Below are positions 8,678 through 16,575 of a DNA stretch of 57,400 nucleotides, one piece after another (positions within the stretch are counted from its first letter, which is position 1; each line of letters begins with the position of its first letter). This stretch comes from Massilia sp. Root335 (GTDB taxonomy: Bacteria > Pseudomonadota > Gammaproteobacteria > Burkholderiales > Burkholderiaceae_D): assembly GCF_001425685.1 (NCBI RefSeq), contig NZ_LMCY01000022.1:51659-109058 (forward strand). Direction: 5' to 3'. Position numbers and translations under genes: made by a program. The notes beneath the pieces are model-generated. The model did not search any database. It saw only the letters and a program-made list of their open reading frames with translations, and was not told the DNA's origin.

Positions 8678-10087
8678 GTGAAATCACTGCTATCGAAGGC
8701 GATGTTGTCCATGCTGGTCGTCGCGGCACCGTTCGCGCAGGCCCAGAGCTGCGGCAGCGGCGGCGGCGCCACGGTATGCCTGTCGGCGACCGGCAACGGC
8801 AATGGCGTGCAGCTGAACTGGACCGTCAGCGGCGCCGTCAGCGGCATCCAGGTCTACCGCGACACCGACCCGGACCCCAGCGGCTGCACCCGCATCGCGC
8901 AGCTGGGTAATTCCGCGACGAGCTACACGGACACCAAGGCCGCGCCGGGCGAAGCTTACTGGTACTGGGTCAAGTTCACGGCCGGCGGCACCGGCTACAA
9001 CGCCGGCGCGGCGCGTGCAGTGCGCGTCGGCGTCATGCGCAACCTCACCAGCATGCAGTTGTCGGCGCAGATGTCACCCGGCTGGAACCTCGGCAACACG
9101 CTGGAAGCGATGGGCACGTATGTGTGGGGCAGCACCAGCTTCGCCGAGACGAACTGGGGCAACCCGGCCGCGAACCAGGCGATCTTCGACGGCATCAAGG
9201 CGGCCGGCTTCAAGAGCGTGCGCATCCCCATCTCGTGGAAGGAATACGCGGACGCCAACGACAACATCAGCCCGCAGTGGATGGACCGCGTGACGGCAGT
9301 GGTGAACTACGCCCACAACGCGGGCCTGGTCACGATGATCAACATTCACTGGGACGGCGGCTGGATGCAGCCGACCTATGCCCAGCAGGGCACCGCCAAT
9401 GCGCGCCTGACGAAGTTCTGGACGCAGATCGCCAACAACTTCAGGAACCATGACGACACGCTGCTGTTCGCGGGGACCAACGAGGTCATGGTCGACGGTA
9501 ACTACAATCCGCCGACGACGGAATACTGCAGCGTGCAGAACGGCTTCAACCAGACCTTCATCAACGCCGTGCGCGCCACGGGCGGCAACAACGCCTCGCG
9601 CCACCTGGTGGTCCAGGCCTACAACACGAACATCAACAACGCGGTGACGTGCAACGCCACGATGCCGAGCGACTGGATCGCGAACCACCTGATGATGGAG
9701 GTGCACTTCTACGATCCGTACAGCTTCGCGCTCGACACCAGCTCGACCGAGTGGAAGTGGGGCCAGGCCGCCAATCCGTCCGGCTGGGCCAACGAGTCCT
9801 ACGTCGACGGCCAGTTCCAGAAAATGAAGTCCGGCTTCGTCGACAAGGGCGTCCCCGTCATCCTGGGCGAGTACGCGGCCAGCGTGCGCACCGAGTACGA
9901 CGCCGCCGGCACGTATCGCAAGTACTGGGACCAGTACATCACGCATTCCGCGTTCACGCACGGCGTCGTGCCGATGTACTGGGATAACGGTTACACCGCC
10001 AACCACCAGTCCGGCCTGTTCAACCGTTCGAACGGCACGCAAGGGTATGCGGACGTGATCGGCGCGATCGTGAACGCCGCCAAGTAA
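8678..10087 (+). CDS. GH5 endoglucanase (probable GH5_4) with N-terminal Fn3/Ig-like domain
   Basis: A 469-residue secreted glycoside hydrolase. Signal peptide to about FAQAQ, then a beta-sandwich domain of Fn3 type (about 26-115, with VQLNWTVSG and YWYWVKFT), then a GH5 TIM barrel. The barrel starts with PGWNLGNTLEA, typical of subfamily GH5_4, which holds endo-xyloglucanases and endo-glucanases. The acid/base Glu269 is in GTNEVM and the nucleophile Glu398 in ILGEYAAS. Start is GTG 8678, with AAGG 10 nt upstream; the nearby ATG 8661 stops immediately. It is followed by a strong terminator. Backbone cleavage of xyloglucan or a related beta-glucan is the likely activity; the subfamily call rests on motif memory, not on an alignment. 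Confidence 0.9.
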   Translation: MKSLLSKAMLSMLVVAAPFAQAQSCGSGGGATVCLSATGNGNGVQLNWTVSGAVSGIQVYRDTDPDPSGCTRIAQLGNSATSYTDTKAAPGEAYWYWVKFTAGGTGYNAGAARAVRVGVMRNLTSMQLSAQMSPGWNLGNTLEAMGTYVWGSTSFAETNWGNPAANQAIFDGIKAAGFKSVRIPISWKEYADANDNISPQWMDRVTAVVNYAHNAGLVTMINIHWDGGWMQPTYAQQGTANARLTKFWTQIANNFRNHDDTLLFAGTNEVMVDGNYNPPTTEYCSVQNGFNQTFINAVRATGGNNASRHLVVQAYNTNINNAVTCNATMPSDWIANHLMMEVHFYDPYSFALDTSSTEWKWGQAANPSGWANESYVDGQFQKMKSGFVDKGVPVILGEYAASVRTEYDAAGTYRKYWDQYITHSAFTHGVVPMYWDNGYTANHQSGLFNRSNGTQGYADVIGAIVNAAK

Positions 10088-10170
10088 TACACCCGGGAGG
10101 GGCGGGCGCGGTGCGTTCGCGACTCCGGGTTGACCGAGTAGTCTCCTACCGCCTGGCATGGTAGGTTTTC

Positions 10171-10199
10171 GGGGCGGCCCTGGCCGCCCCCTTTTTTTT
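10171..10199 (+). terminator. Rho-independent terminator after GH5 gene
   Basis: A 9-bp perfect GC stem (GGGGCGGCC at 10171-10179 pairing with 10182-10190) is followed by eight T residues (10192-10199). A weaker hairpin (CCTACC 10145-10150 with GGTAGG 10160-10165) lies just upstream. This ends the GH5 transcript before the AraC-type regulator. Confidence 0.93.
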
Positions 10200-10282
10200 G
10201 GGCCGTTGCGGACGTCGCTGTTATGATCGCAGCACGCGCCCCCGGCAGAGGCGGTGCACCGAGACACCAACCGACGTTCACA

Positions 10283-11500
10283 ATGCAAGAGTTTTACAAG
10301 AAGTCACTGCTCGTCCTGATCGCGCTGCTGGCCGTGGATGCGCTGCTCGCCGTGTTGTTCATCTTCCTGAGCCAGCCGACCTACACGCTGTCGCCGACGC
10401 TCCGCGACGGCGTCCGCTGGGAGGCTGTCACGACCGCAGACGGCGATCAGGGCGGGACGTCGACGGTCCGGCTGCGCGCGTCCGGGGCGGACAAGCTGGC
10501 GTTCGACTACAAATTGACGAGGAAGGCACCGTATCCTTTCGCCGGTGCCAGGTTCGTGGCAAAGGACGCGAAAGGCAGCCTCGCCACGGTGGATTTGTCG
10601 AAATACGACACCATCACCTTTCTCGCCCGTTGCAGCCCCGCGGATCCCATGGTGTTCGGCCTGACGATATTCGACGACAGAATTTCGAGGCCCGGCGAGT
10701 TCCTGACTTACCGGTCGCCCGTTACTTTCTTCTCGTGCAACGAGCAGGGCGTTCCCGTTTCCCTCGACATGCGGCGGATGACCATTCCGGGCTGGTGGTT
10801 CTACATGATGAAGCTGGACCTGGCGTCGCAGGGTTATAAGCTTGACAAGGTGACGGTGCTGGCCTTCGGATCGAGTTCGCAAACGCCGTTCAATATCGAT
10901 TCGCGGGTGGAGATCAGCAATATCACATTGCGCGGGCACGATTACCGTTATATCGCCGCGCTCGTGGTGATTCTGCTGGCCGGCTGGATCCTGTTCGGCG
11001 TGTGGTTTTTCCGGACCCATGCGCGCACGCTGGCCGCCAGCCTGAATTATCGGCTGAAAAAGGATTTGCCGCTGGTCGCCTATCGCCAATTGACCGTCGC
11101 GCCTTATCGGGACGAGGAAAAAGCGTCGGTGCTGAAATTCATCGCGACGAATTACACGAATCCCGAGCTGGATCTGGAAAGTGTCGTGGCCGGCACCGGC
11201 GCGAACCGGAACAAGGTGAACGAGGTGCTGAAGACGGAACTCGGCATGACATTCACCAGTTATCTGAATAAATTGCGGCTGACGGAAGCGGCCCGTCTGC
11301 TGACGGAAAAGAGCGCCGCGACCGTCGCCGAAATCGCATATTCGGTCGGTTATGCCAACGTGTCGTATTTCAACCGGCTGTTCAAGGAAGAATACGGCTG
11401 CACACCCAAGACGTTCCGGACGCTTGCGCCCCCGCAGGCGCCGCCCGCCGAGCCGGTCCCCACGGCGCCGGCGCCGCCAAAAAAAGTGGAAAACGGCTGA
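10283..11500 (+). CDS. Membrane-anchored AraC-family transcriptional regulator
   Basis: A 405-residue one-component regulator. Order: TM helix 1 (about 8-29), a periplasmic beta-rich domain (about 35-220) resembling carbohydrate-binding sandwich folds (DLSKYDTITFLARC, VEISNITLRG), TM helix 2 (about 225-248), then a cytoplasmic AraC/XylS DNA-binding domain (about 285-385) with the second helix-turn-helix signature IAYSVGYANVSYFNRLFKEEYG. ATG 10283 is chosen because the TM helix follows directly; the upstream ATG 10223 adds a non-hydrophobic leader. Neither has a good ribosome binding site. It follows the GH5 gene and its terminator, so it probably senses a periplasmic glycan fragment and regulates this locus. 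It ends in a Pro/Ala-rich tail. Confidence 0.9.
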   Translation: MQEFYKKSLLVLIALLAVDALLAVLFIFLSQPTYTLSPTLRDGVRWEAVTTADGDQGGTSTVRLRASGADKLAFDYKLTRKAPYPFAGARFVAKDAKGSLATVDLSKYDTITFLARCSPADPMVFGLTIFDDRISRPGEFLTYRSPVTFFSCNEQGVPVSLDMRRMTIPGWWFYMMKLDLASQGYKLDKVTVLAFGSSSQTPFNIDSRVEISNITLRGHDYRYIAALVVILLAGWILFGVWFFRTHARTLAASLNYRLKKDLPLVAYRQLTVAPYRDEEKASVLKFIATNYTNPELDLESVVAGTGANRNKVNEVLKTELGMTFTSYLNKLRLTEAARLLTEKSAATVAEIAYSVGYANVSYFNRLFKEEYGCTPKTFRTLAPPQAPPAEPVPTAPAPPKKVENG

Positions 11501-11514
11501 TCCGGCCTTCCACT
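11479..11514 (-). terminator. Minus-strand hairpin with T-run, overlapping the 3' end of the AraC-type gene
   Basis: Read on the minus strand, AGTGGAA (11514-11508) pairs with TTCCACT (11491-11485), with extra GGC/GCC pairs inside, and a seven-T run follows (11485-11479). This is the shape of an intrinsic terminator for minus-strand transcription, yet no minus-strand gene is visible upstream of it (11515-11930). Confidence 0.45.
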
Positions 11515-11930
11515 CCTTGCAGAAGTCATCGTAATTTCTGCACGGTGATAGAAAACGCGGTACGTACGTTAGAGGCGCCCGGGATGGCGCCCTATCCTTG
11601 AGTTGAAGGGCCGCCGCCGCCGGCGTCCAGGTCACGCTACGAGGAACCATCCCATGACTGCGCATCCCCCGTGCCTATCCCACTCCAGTCGCGTGCTCGC
11701 AATGAGCGCGATGTCCTTATGGCTGGACCAATTCATTAGCGCTGCAATTCATCCCGACCCGCATGCCGTGCGCCGCCGGGATCCGGATTGATTCCGGCGC
11801 CCGTTCATTCCTTGATGCGCGCTTCGGCGCGGGCGGCATGGTTTTTATCGGCCGAATAAATCGGCATTAAAACAAAAAAAGAATCATTAGGAGACGACGA
11901 TGAATGGAATCGATCTGCGGGGAACGCCGC
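11501..11930. other. Intergenic stretch before xylR
   Basis: 430 bases with no convincing gene. It contains a 7-bp hairpin (TGCAGAA 11518-11524 with TTCTGCA 11536-11542), a second hairpin GCCGA/TCGGC (11851-11865), and an A-rich stretch (11868-11881) just upstream of xylR. A 45-codon frame at 11654-11791 has a GAGGAA-like site but no recognisable product. A 13-codon frame (11900-11941) overlaps the xylR start. Confidence 0.5.
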
Positions 11931-13130
11931 ATGAAGACTAAAGCCTATCGGATTGCGCTGCTGTTCAACGGGAATAAGACGTTCGACCGCGAAGTGATCG
12001 CCGGTATCGCCGCCCACCTGGGCGGTACCCGCGTCGCCTGGGATCTGTTTCTGGAGGAGGATTTCCGGCTGCGCCTGGCCGGCATGGACCGCTGGCAGGG
12101 CGACGGCGTCATTGCCGATTTCGACGACCCGGCCGTGGCACAGGCCTTGTCCGGCTGCAGGGTGCCCGTCGTGGCGGTGGGCGGTTCGTATGCCAGCGAC
12201 GCCGCGTATCCGCCCGGCGTGCCGTATGTGGCGACGGATAATTTCAAGCTCGTCAAGCTGGCCCACGACCACCTGATCGACGTCGGCCTGCAACGCTTTG
12301 CCATGTTCAGCCTGCCGGAAGCGCAGGAAAGCCGCTGGGCGCAGGAGCGCGAGCAGGCGTTTCGCTGCCTGATGGCGGAAGACCGGATGGAAGCGGAGAT
12401 CTTCCGCGGCTGCGAAACGAGCGCGGCGTCGTGGGACGCGGCGGTCCAGGGCCAGATCGACTGGCTGCGCAGCCTGCCCAAGCCCGTGGGCGTCATCGCC
12501 GTCACCGATGCGCGCGCGCGCCAGCTGCTGCAGGCCTGCGCCATCGCCGGCATCTCGGTGCCCGAGCAGGTGGCGCTGATCGGGATCGACAACGACCCTC
12601 TCGTGCGCATGCTCACCCGCATCCCGCTCAGTTCCGTGATCCAGGGCGCGCACGAGATGGGCCGCACGGCGGCGCATCTGCTGGAACAGATGCTGCACGG
12701 CGTACGTCTCGCGAACACGCAGATCCTCGTGCCGCCGGCGGGCATCAACGTGCTCGCGTCGAGCCGCTTCCAGGCCGTCAAGCATCCGCACGTGATGCGC
12801 GCCTGCCATTACATCCGCCAGTACGCATGCCAGGGCATCAAGACGCACCAGGTGGCCGAGTACGTGGGGGTGTCGCGCTCGTCGCTGGAAGTGTATTTCC
12901 GCCAGGAGCTGGGCTGCAGCGTGCACGACATGATCCTGCGTTCGAAGCTCGATGCCGCCAAGGCGGGCCTGGAAAGCGGCGAGCGCAGCATCGCGGACGT
13001 GGCGCTCGGCTGCGGCTTCACGTCCACCCAGTACATGCACCTCGTGTTCAAGCGCGAACTGGGTTGTACGCCGCGCGCCTGGCGCGACCGCGCGCTCGGC
13101 GAGCGCGACACGTTGTCCGTGGCGGCGTAG
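11931..13130 (+). CDS. xylR: XylR-type transcriptional regulator (periplasmic-binding-like + AraC HTH)
   Basis: A 399-residue homologue of E. coli XylR, the D-xylose-responsive activator. The N-terminus RIALLFNGNKTFDREVIAGI and the blocks EEDFR, GDGVIADFDD, VPVVAVGGSY, ATDN, AVTDARAR and IGIDND match that family closely through the LacI-like sensor domain (about 5-270). The AraC-type DNA-binding domain follows (about 290-390; HYIRQYACQGIKTHQVAEYV and DVALGCGFTSTQYMHLVFKREL). ATG 11931 is preferred to ATG 11904 because it aligns with the E. coli start and has GGGGA 7 nt upstream (11919-11923). Its place next to xyloglucan-type glycosidases suggests that released xylose, or a similar sugar, induces the locus. 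Confidence 0.9.
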   Translation: MKTKAYRIALLFNGNKTFDREVIAGIAAHLGGTRVAWDLFLEEDFRLRLAGMDRWQGDGVIADFDDPAVAQALSGCRVPVVAVGGSYASDAAYPPGVPYVATDNFKLVKLAHDHLIDVGLQRFAMFSLPEAQESRWAQEREQAFRCLMAEDRMEAEIFRGCETSAASWDAAVQGQIDWLRSLPKPVGVIAVTDARARQLLQACAIAGISVPEQVALIGIDNDPLVRMLTRIPLSSVIQGAHEMGRTAAHLLEQMLHGVRLANTQILVPPAGINVLASSRFQAVKHPHVMRACHYIRQYACQGIKTHQVAEYVGVSRSSLEVYFRQELGCSVHDMILRSKLDAAKAGLESGERSIADVALGCGFTSTQYMHLVFKRELGCTPRAWRDRALGERDTLSVAA

Positions 13131-13233
13131 CGTCGGCGAGAAACGTTCTCCCCGTTGGTAATTTTCATAATTGAAAGGCCTTGCGCGGGCCGGGACAATG
13201 GCTTCATATCCGACATCAGGAAGCCAGACTGTA

Positions 13234-14103
13234 ATGACGATCCATCTCATCCAGGGCGCCCCGGCCCCGTTGGCCGGCGAGCGCGCATTCATGCTCGAAA
13301 ATGCGGCCGGCATGACCGTGACGATCGGCGAGCGGGGTGCGCAGCCGCGCGCCTGGCACGCGCCGGACCGCTACGGCCGCATGGCCGACATGCTGCGGGC
13401 CGGCCCCGCCGCGGCCGCGCCGGCCAAGGGCCGTGCCGCGCGCTGGGAGGGGCGCCAGACCGACACCGGCGTCACGCTGGCGCTGACCTCGGGCGGCGAC
13501 GGCGCCGGCATGCTGGTCCATTACCGGCTCGACGACGACGGCGCGCTGACGATCGAACACCAGGCCGTGGCCGGCATGCCGATTCCGCTGGCGGCCCTGG
13601 CGCATCCGTCCTTCAACCTCTCGGGCGGCCAGGCCGACGTGGGCGACCACATGGTGCAGATCGACGCCGACTATTTCGAGGAAGCGGGCCCCGGCGGCGT
13701 CCCGGCCGGCGTGGCCGCCGTGGGCGGGACCCCGTTCGACTTCCGCCAGCCGGCCGCCATCGGCCCGCGCCTGCGCTGGACCGACACGCAACTCCACCGG
13801 GCCGGCGGATTCGACCACTGCTTTTGCGTGCGCAACCACTTCGCCGGCGGGCAGGGCGCCCTGCGTGAAGTGGCCCGCGTGTTCGACCCGGCTTCCGGCC
13901 GCCGGCTGCAAATGTACACGACCGAGGCCGCCGTGCGCTTCTGCAGCGGCCCCGTGCCCGCGGGGGCGCAGCGCCTGGACGCCTTCCGTGTCGAAGCCCG
14001 CGCCAGGCCCGGCCTGATGAGCGCCGCCTGGCCGCGCGTGATGCTCCTGCCCGGGCAGGTCTATCGGCAGACGACGGTGTACCGGTTGTCGTTGCAGGGG
14101 TAG
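13234..14103 (+). CDS. Aldose 1-epimerase family protein
   Basis: A 289-residue galactose mutarotase-like protein, which interconverts alpha and beta anomers of free sugars. Family marks are HPSFNLSG (the HxYFNL motif), FDHCFCV (YDH motif) and MYTTEAAVRFCSG near the C-terminus with the catalytic Glu. ATG 13234 is chosen because AGGAAG at 13218-13223 precedes it; the longer frame from 13171 lacks a site. No signal peptide is seen, so it acts in the cytoplasm. It lies 103 nt after xylR in the same direction and probably completes sugar catabolism for this locus. It ends 5 nt from the PAAR gene stop, tail to tail, which marks the border of the T6SS cluster. Confidence 0.87.
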   Translation: MTIHLIQGAPAPLAGERAFMLENAAGMTVTIGERGAQPRAWHAPDRYGRMADMLRAGPAAAAPAKGRAARWEGRQTDTGVTLALTSGGDGAGMLVHYRLDDDGALTIEHQAVAGMPIPLAALAHPSFNLSGGQADVGDHMVQIDADYFEEAGPGGVPAGVAAVGGTPFDFRQPAAIGPRLRWTDTQLHRAGGFDHCFCVRNHFAGGQGALREVARVFDPASGRRLQMYTTEAAVRFCSGPVPAGAQRLDAFRVEARARPGLMSAAWPRVMLLPGQVYRQTTVYRLSLQG

Positions 14104-14108
14104 CGCCG

Positions 14109-14378
14109 TCAGGCCGCGGCCGTCTGCGCGGGCGCGCTGCCGATCAGCGTAGCGCCGCACGACGTCTTCATACCGTCGACGGCCACGCACACGCCCAGCA
14201 TCGTGACGGACGCGGATCCCTCTGCGATCACGGGATTGCCGCCGCATTGCGGACAACTGACGCGATGGCCCACGCCCGCGACCGGCTTGCCGAGCAGCGT
14301 CACGAGCGGATGGCCTTCCAGCACGGTGCCACCGTGCGACGTCTTGTCGCCGGCGCGGATGATGGTTTTCTGCGGCAT
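14109..14378 (-). CDS. PAAR-domain T6SS tip protein
   Basis: An 89-residue PAAR protein that would cap the VgrG spike and carry effectors. It shows the repeated hydrophobic turns of PAAR folds (AGDKTSHGGTVLEG, GKPVAGVGHRVSCPQCG, VAVDGMKTSCGATLIG), with His and Cys residues of the usual zinc site. It has no C-terminal toxin extension, so it is a stand-alone tip. It is the last gene of the minus-strand arm that begins at tssK, 4 nt after the small secreted protein, which links it to the peptidoglycan effector upstream. Confidence 0.9.
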   Translation of the reverse strand: MPQKTIIRAGDKTSHGGTVLEGHPLVTLLGKPVAGVGHRVSCPQCGGNPVIAEGSASVTMLGVCVAVDGMKTSCGATLIGSAPAQTAAA

Positions 14379-14382
14379 GGGG

Positions 14383-14838
14383 TTATTTGTGGAAGTCGAT
14401 CGACAGCTTTTTGTCGTGTCGCTTGGTACACACCTGTGCCAGCTGCGCTGTCGTCAGAGTCCCCGACAGGCCGACCTCGTGTACCTTGCCCTTGTACGGC
14501 AACGTCATCGATACCCTGTCGTCGTAAAACATCGTGACCGGCGGTGCTTCGCTGCCATCTTCGTTCTGTGGATTGTAGACTTCCAGCTCGGCCTTGCCAT
14601 CTCGCTCGCCGGTGATGGCAATGACGTGTCCAGCCAACTGGAAGCGGCACGCGCCGGCACGCTGCTGGTAGAGATAGTCGAACGAAGGGATACCCCGGTT
14701 ATCGCGTCCCCAGTGGCTCAGGGTCAGCGTATGTTCGGCTCCGCCGGCCCGGGTAGAAAAAGACGGCGTATCGTCGAACGCCTGGACCGGACCGCCGCAA
14801 AGCAGCAACAAATAAAAATAAAACGAAATCTTCTTCAT
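14383..14838 (-). CDS. Small secreted protein, candidate periplasmic immunity protein
   Basis: 151 residues, not recognised as a known family. A clear signal peptide (MKKISFYFYLLLLCGGPVQA) directs it to the periplasm. The mature part is polar, with two cysteines (AGACRF and AQVCTK) that could form a disulfide. It begins 12 nt after the stop of the large peptidoglycan-hydrolase effector and precedes the PAAR gene, the usual place of an immunity gene. Because the effector should act on peptidoglycan in the periplasm, a periplasmic protein is what an immunity factor should be. The function is inferred from position only. Confidence 0.6.
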   Translation of the reverse strand: MKKISFYFYLLLLCGGPVQAFDDTPSFSTRAGGAEHTLTLSHWGRDNRGIPSFDYLYQQRAGACRFQLAGHVIAITGERDGKAELEVYNPQNEDGSEAPPVTMFYDDRVSMTLPYKGKVHEVGLSGTLTTAQLAQVCTKRHDKKLSIDFHK

Positions 14839-14850
14839 GTCTTGACAGCG

Positions 14851-16575
14851 TCAATGGGTGGAGGATGCGGACATCGGCGCGTGGTCGCCGGCGACATTGT
14901 GCAGCACGTAGTCGTCATCGTAATCGGGATAGTCCGCGGGGTAGCGGAAGGCGACGACGCGATCCGTCGGACAATAGCTGTGACTGACTTCATGGGCGTT
15001 GCCCTGGTTGCCGCCCAATGTCGCGATAAGCCTGCCGTTGGCAGCAATGCCCGCGACGAAGGTGACGTGATGCTGACCATTCTTGAACATGATCAGCGCG
15101 ACCGCGCCGAGGGCGGGCCGATTGTCGCGCGTCGGCCGCCCCCATTTCTTGAACGACAGGGCCAGCGCGCTGGCCGTTCCTTTGTAGCCCGCGCGGCCGA
15201 GGCACCAGTTCGCGAATGCGGCGCAGTATGCCGTTTCGTCGACGGCTGCGGCACGCTTGTCGAGCGCCGGCGTCGCCTTGAAGTATTCCAAGATGCGCGG
15301 GTCGTTCCGGTCCCTGCCTGGGCGACGACGCACGCCTTTTTCGAATTCCTCCTGTGCCGGAACCATCCATGGGGCCCGGCTCGCATGCATCAGGTCCGTC
15401 TGCGGATGCGCCTCGGCATTGCGCAGGTACAGCGTGTGCAGGTAGTTGCGGCCCTCCGTCAGCATCTGCCCTAGCGCGGCATGCGAGATGCCGCCGTCGT
15501 TCGCGGCCGGCGCGGCCCGGCGCTGTTCCTGCGTCGCCGCGGCCGCCTGCACGTCCGGGATCCGGAGGATCTGGCTGGGGCGGATGATGAACGGCGACGT
15601 GATGCCGTTGGCCCTGGCGATGGCCTGGTAGCGTACGTGGTACAGCGCCGCGATCTTCGCCAGGCTTTCGCCCTGTGCGACTTTGTGGGTCTTGAATGTC
15701 GGCACGGCGGCGCCGGTCGGTTTCGCCGCCGGCGCCGGTGCTGGCGCGGGCTTCGGCGCAGGTTTCGGTGGCGTCGTCTTGTCGTGCGCGCGCGTACTGG
15801 TTTGCGCGCTGAAATCCGGTGCCATCAGGGTCACGCTCTGTCCCTTGGGCGATGGTCCGCATGCGAGCGGCTCCAGGTCGACCCATTTGTCGCGGACCTT
15901 GTCGAACACCCTGAGGTGGAGGTCCCCGCACGGCAGTTTATGGCGGATGACCAAGCGTCCGTTATCGTCAGTGATGGCCTCGGCTTTTTTTCCGTCCAGT
16001 TGGACTTCGATCTTCGCTTCCGGTACGGGGACCTTCGCGCCGTCGAGTACGAGGATGTCCACCGCGGGCAGAACATGGGCACAGCCGCGTTCCTTGGCAC
16101 GGTTGACAGCACGTCTGAACGAGGGGCCGCGAATGATATTGAGTATATTGCCCACGTAACGGGAGTTCGTGGCGTAGCCGCCGTCTTTCAGTGCGTCAGC
16201 CTCTCGCTCGTAATTGCCCTTGATGTCAGGTTCCTTCATGGCTGCATAACGCTGGTTGTTCTCGATGAATGCAATCCTGTCCCTGAGACTTTCTTCGTAG
16301 GACGAGTACACACGGAATGGATCATCCACCCAGACAGTTCTGCCATGAATCTCTTCATGCACATGGAAGACCTTGGAGGGCCCTGTCCAGCTCTTGTCGG
16401 CCTTGATGTTATAGATATTATTTGTTCCTGGCAGGATTTTTTCACCCCAACCGGTCTCCTCAATGGCTTGGCCGACGAGGAGCTCCCACGACCATCCGGT
16501 CTGTGCCGCGACCACACGTGCGGAACAATATAACGATGCGGCGAAGTTCAGCTTGTCTTCGTAGGTATAGGCCAT
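14851..16575 (-). CDS. T6SS-associated peptidoglycan hydrolase: GH73 + Ig-like + LysM + CHAP-like
   Basis: A 574-residue multi-domain protein without a signal peptide. Residues about 5-160 form a GH73/FlgJ-type glucosaminidase (QAIEETGWGEK with the catalytic Glu, NNIYNIKAD). Then comes a transthyretin/CNA-B-like beta domain (about 185-255), a Pro/Ala linker, a LysM module (about 290-345; HKVAQGESLAKIAALYHVRY) and a C-terminal TIGR02594/CHAP-like papain-fold domain (about 445-560) with Cys in ETAYCAAFANWC and His in QHHVTFVAG. ATG 16575 overlaps the previous stop as TGATG, with a G-run 5 nt upstream. Lack of a signal peptide plus vgrG, PAAR and a secreted small protein nearby indicate a T6SS effector that would cut both glycan and peptide bonds. 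Family assignments are by motif. Confidence 0.85.
   Translation of the reverse strand: MAYTYEDKLNFAASLYCSARVVAAQTGWSWELLVGQAIEETGWGEKILPGTNNIYNIKADKSWTGPSKVFHVHEEIHGRTVWVDDPFRVYSSYEESLRDRIAFIENNQRYAAMKEPDIKGNYEREADALKDGGYATNSRYVGNILNIIRGPSFRRAVNRAKERGCAHVLPAVDILVLDGAKVPVPEAKIEVQLDGKKAEAITDDNGRLVIRHKLPCGDLHLRVFDKVRDKWVDLEPLACGPSPKGQSVTLMAPDFSAQTSTRAHDKTTPPKPAPKPAPAPAPAAKPTGAAVPTFKTHKVAQGESLAKIAALYHVRYQAIARANGITSPFIIRPSQILRIPDVQAAAATQEQRRAAPAANDGGISHAALGQMLTEGRNYLHTLYLRNAEAHPQTDLMHASRAPWMVPAQEEFEKGVRRRPGRDRNDPRILEYFKATPALDKRAAAVDETAYCAAFANWCLGRAGYKGTASALALSFKKWGRPTRDNRPALGAVALIMFKNGQHHVTFVAGIAANGRLIATLGGNQGNAHEVSHSYCPTDRVVAFRYPADYPDYDDDYVLHNVAGDHAPMSASSTH

Noticed and set aside
11654..11791. 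45-codon frame with a GAGGAA-like site before xylR
   Set aside because: No recognisable product, signal peptide or composition typical of a gene; too short to support alone.
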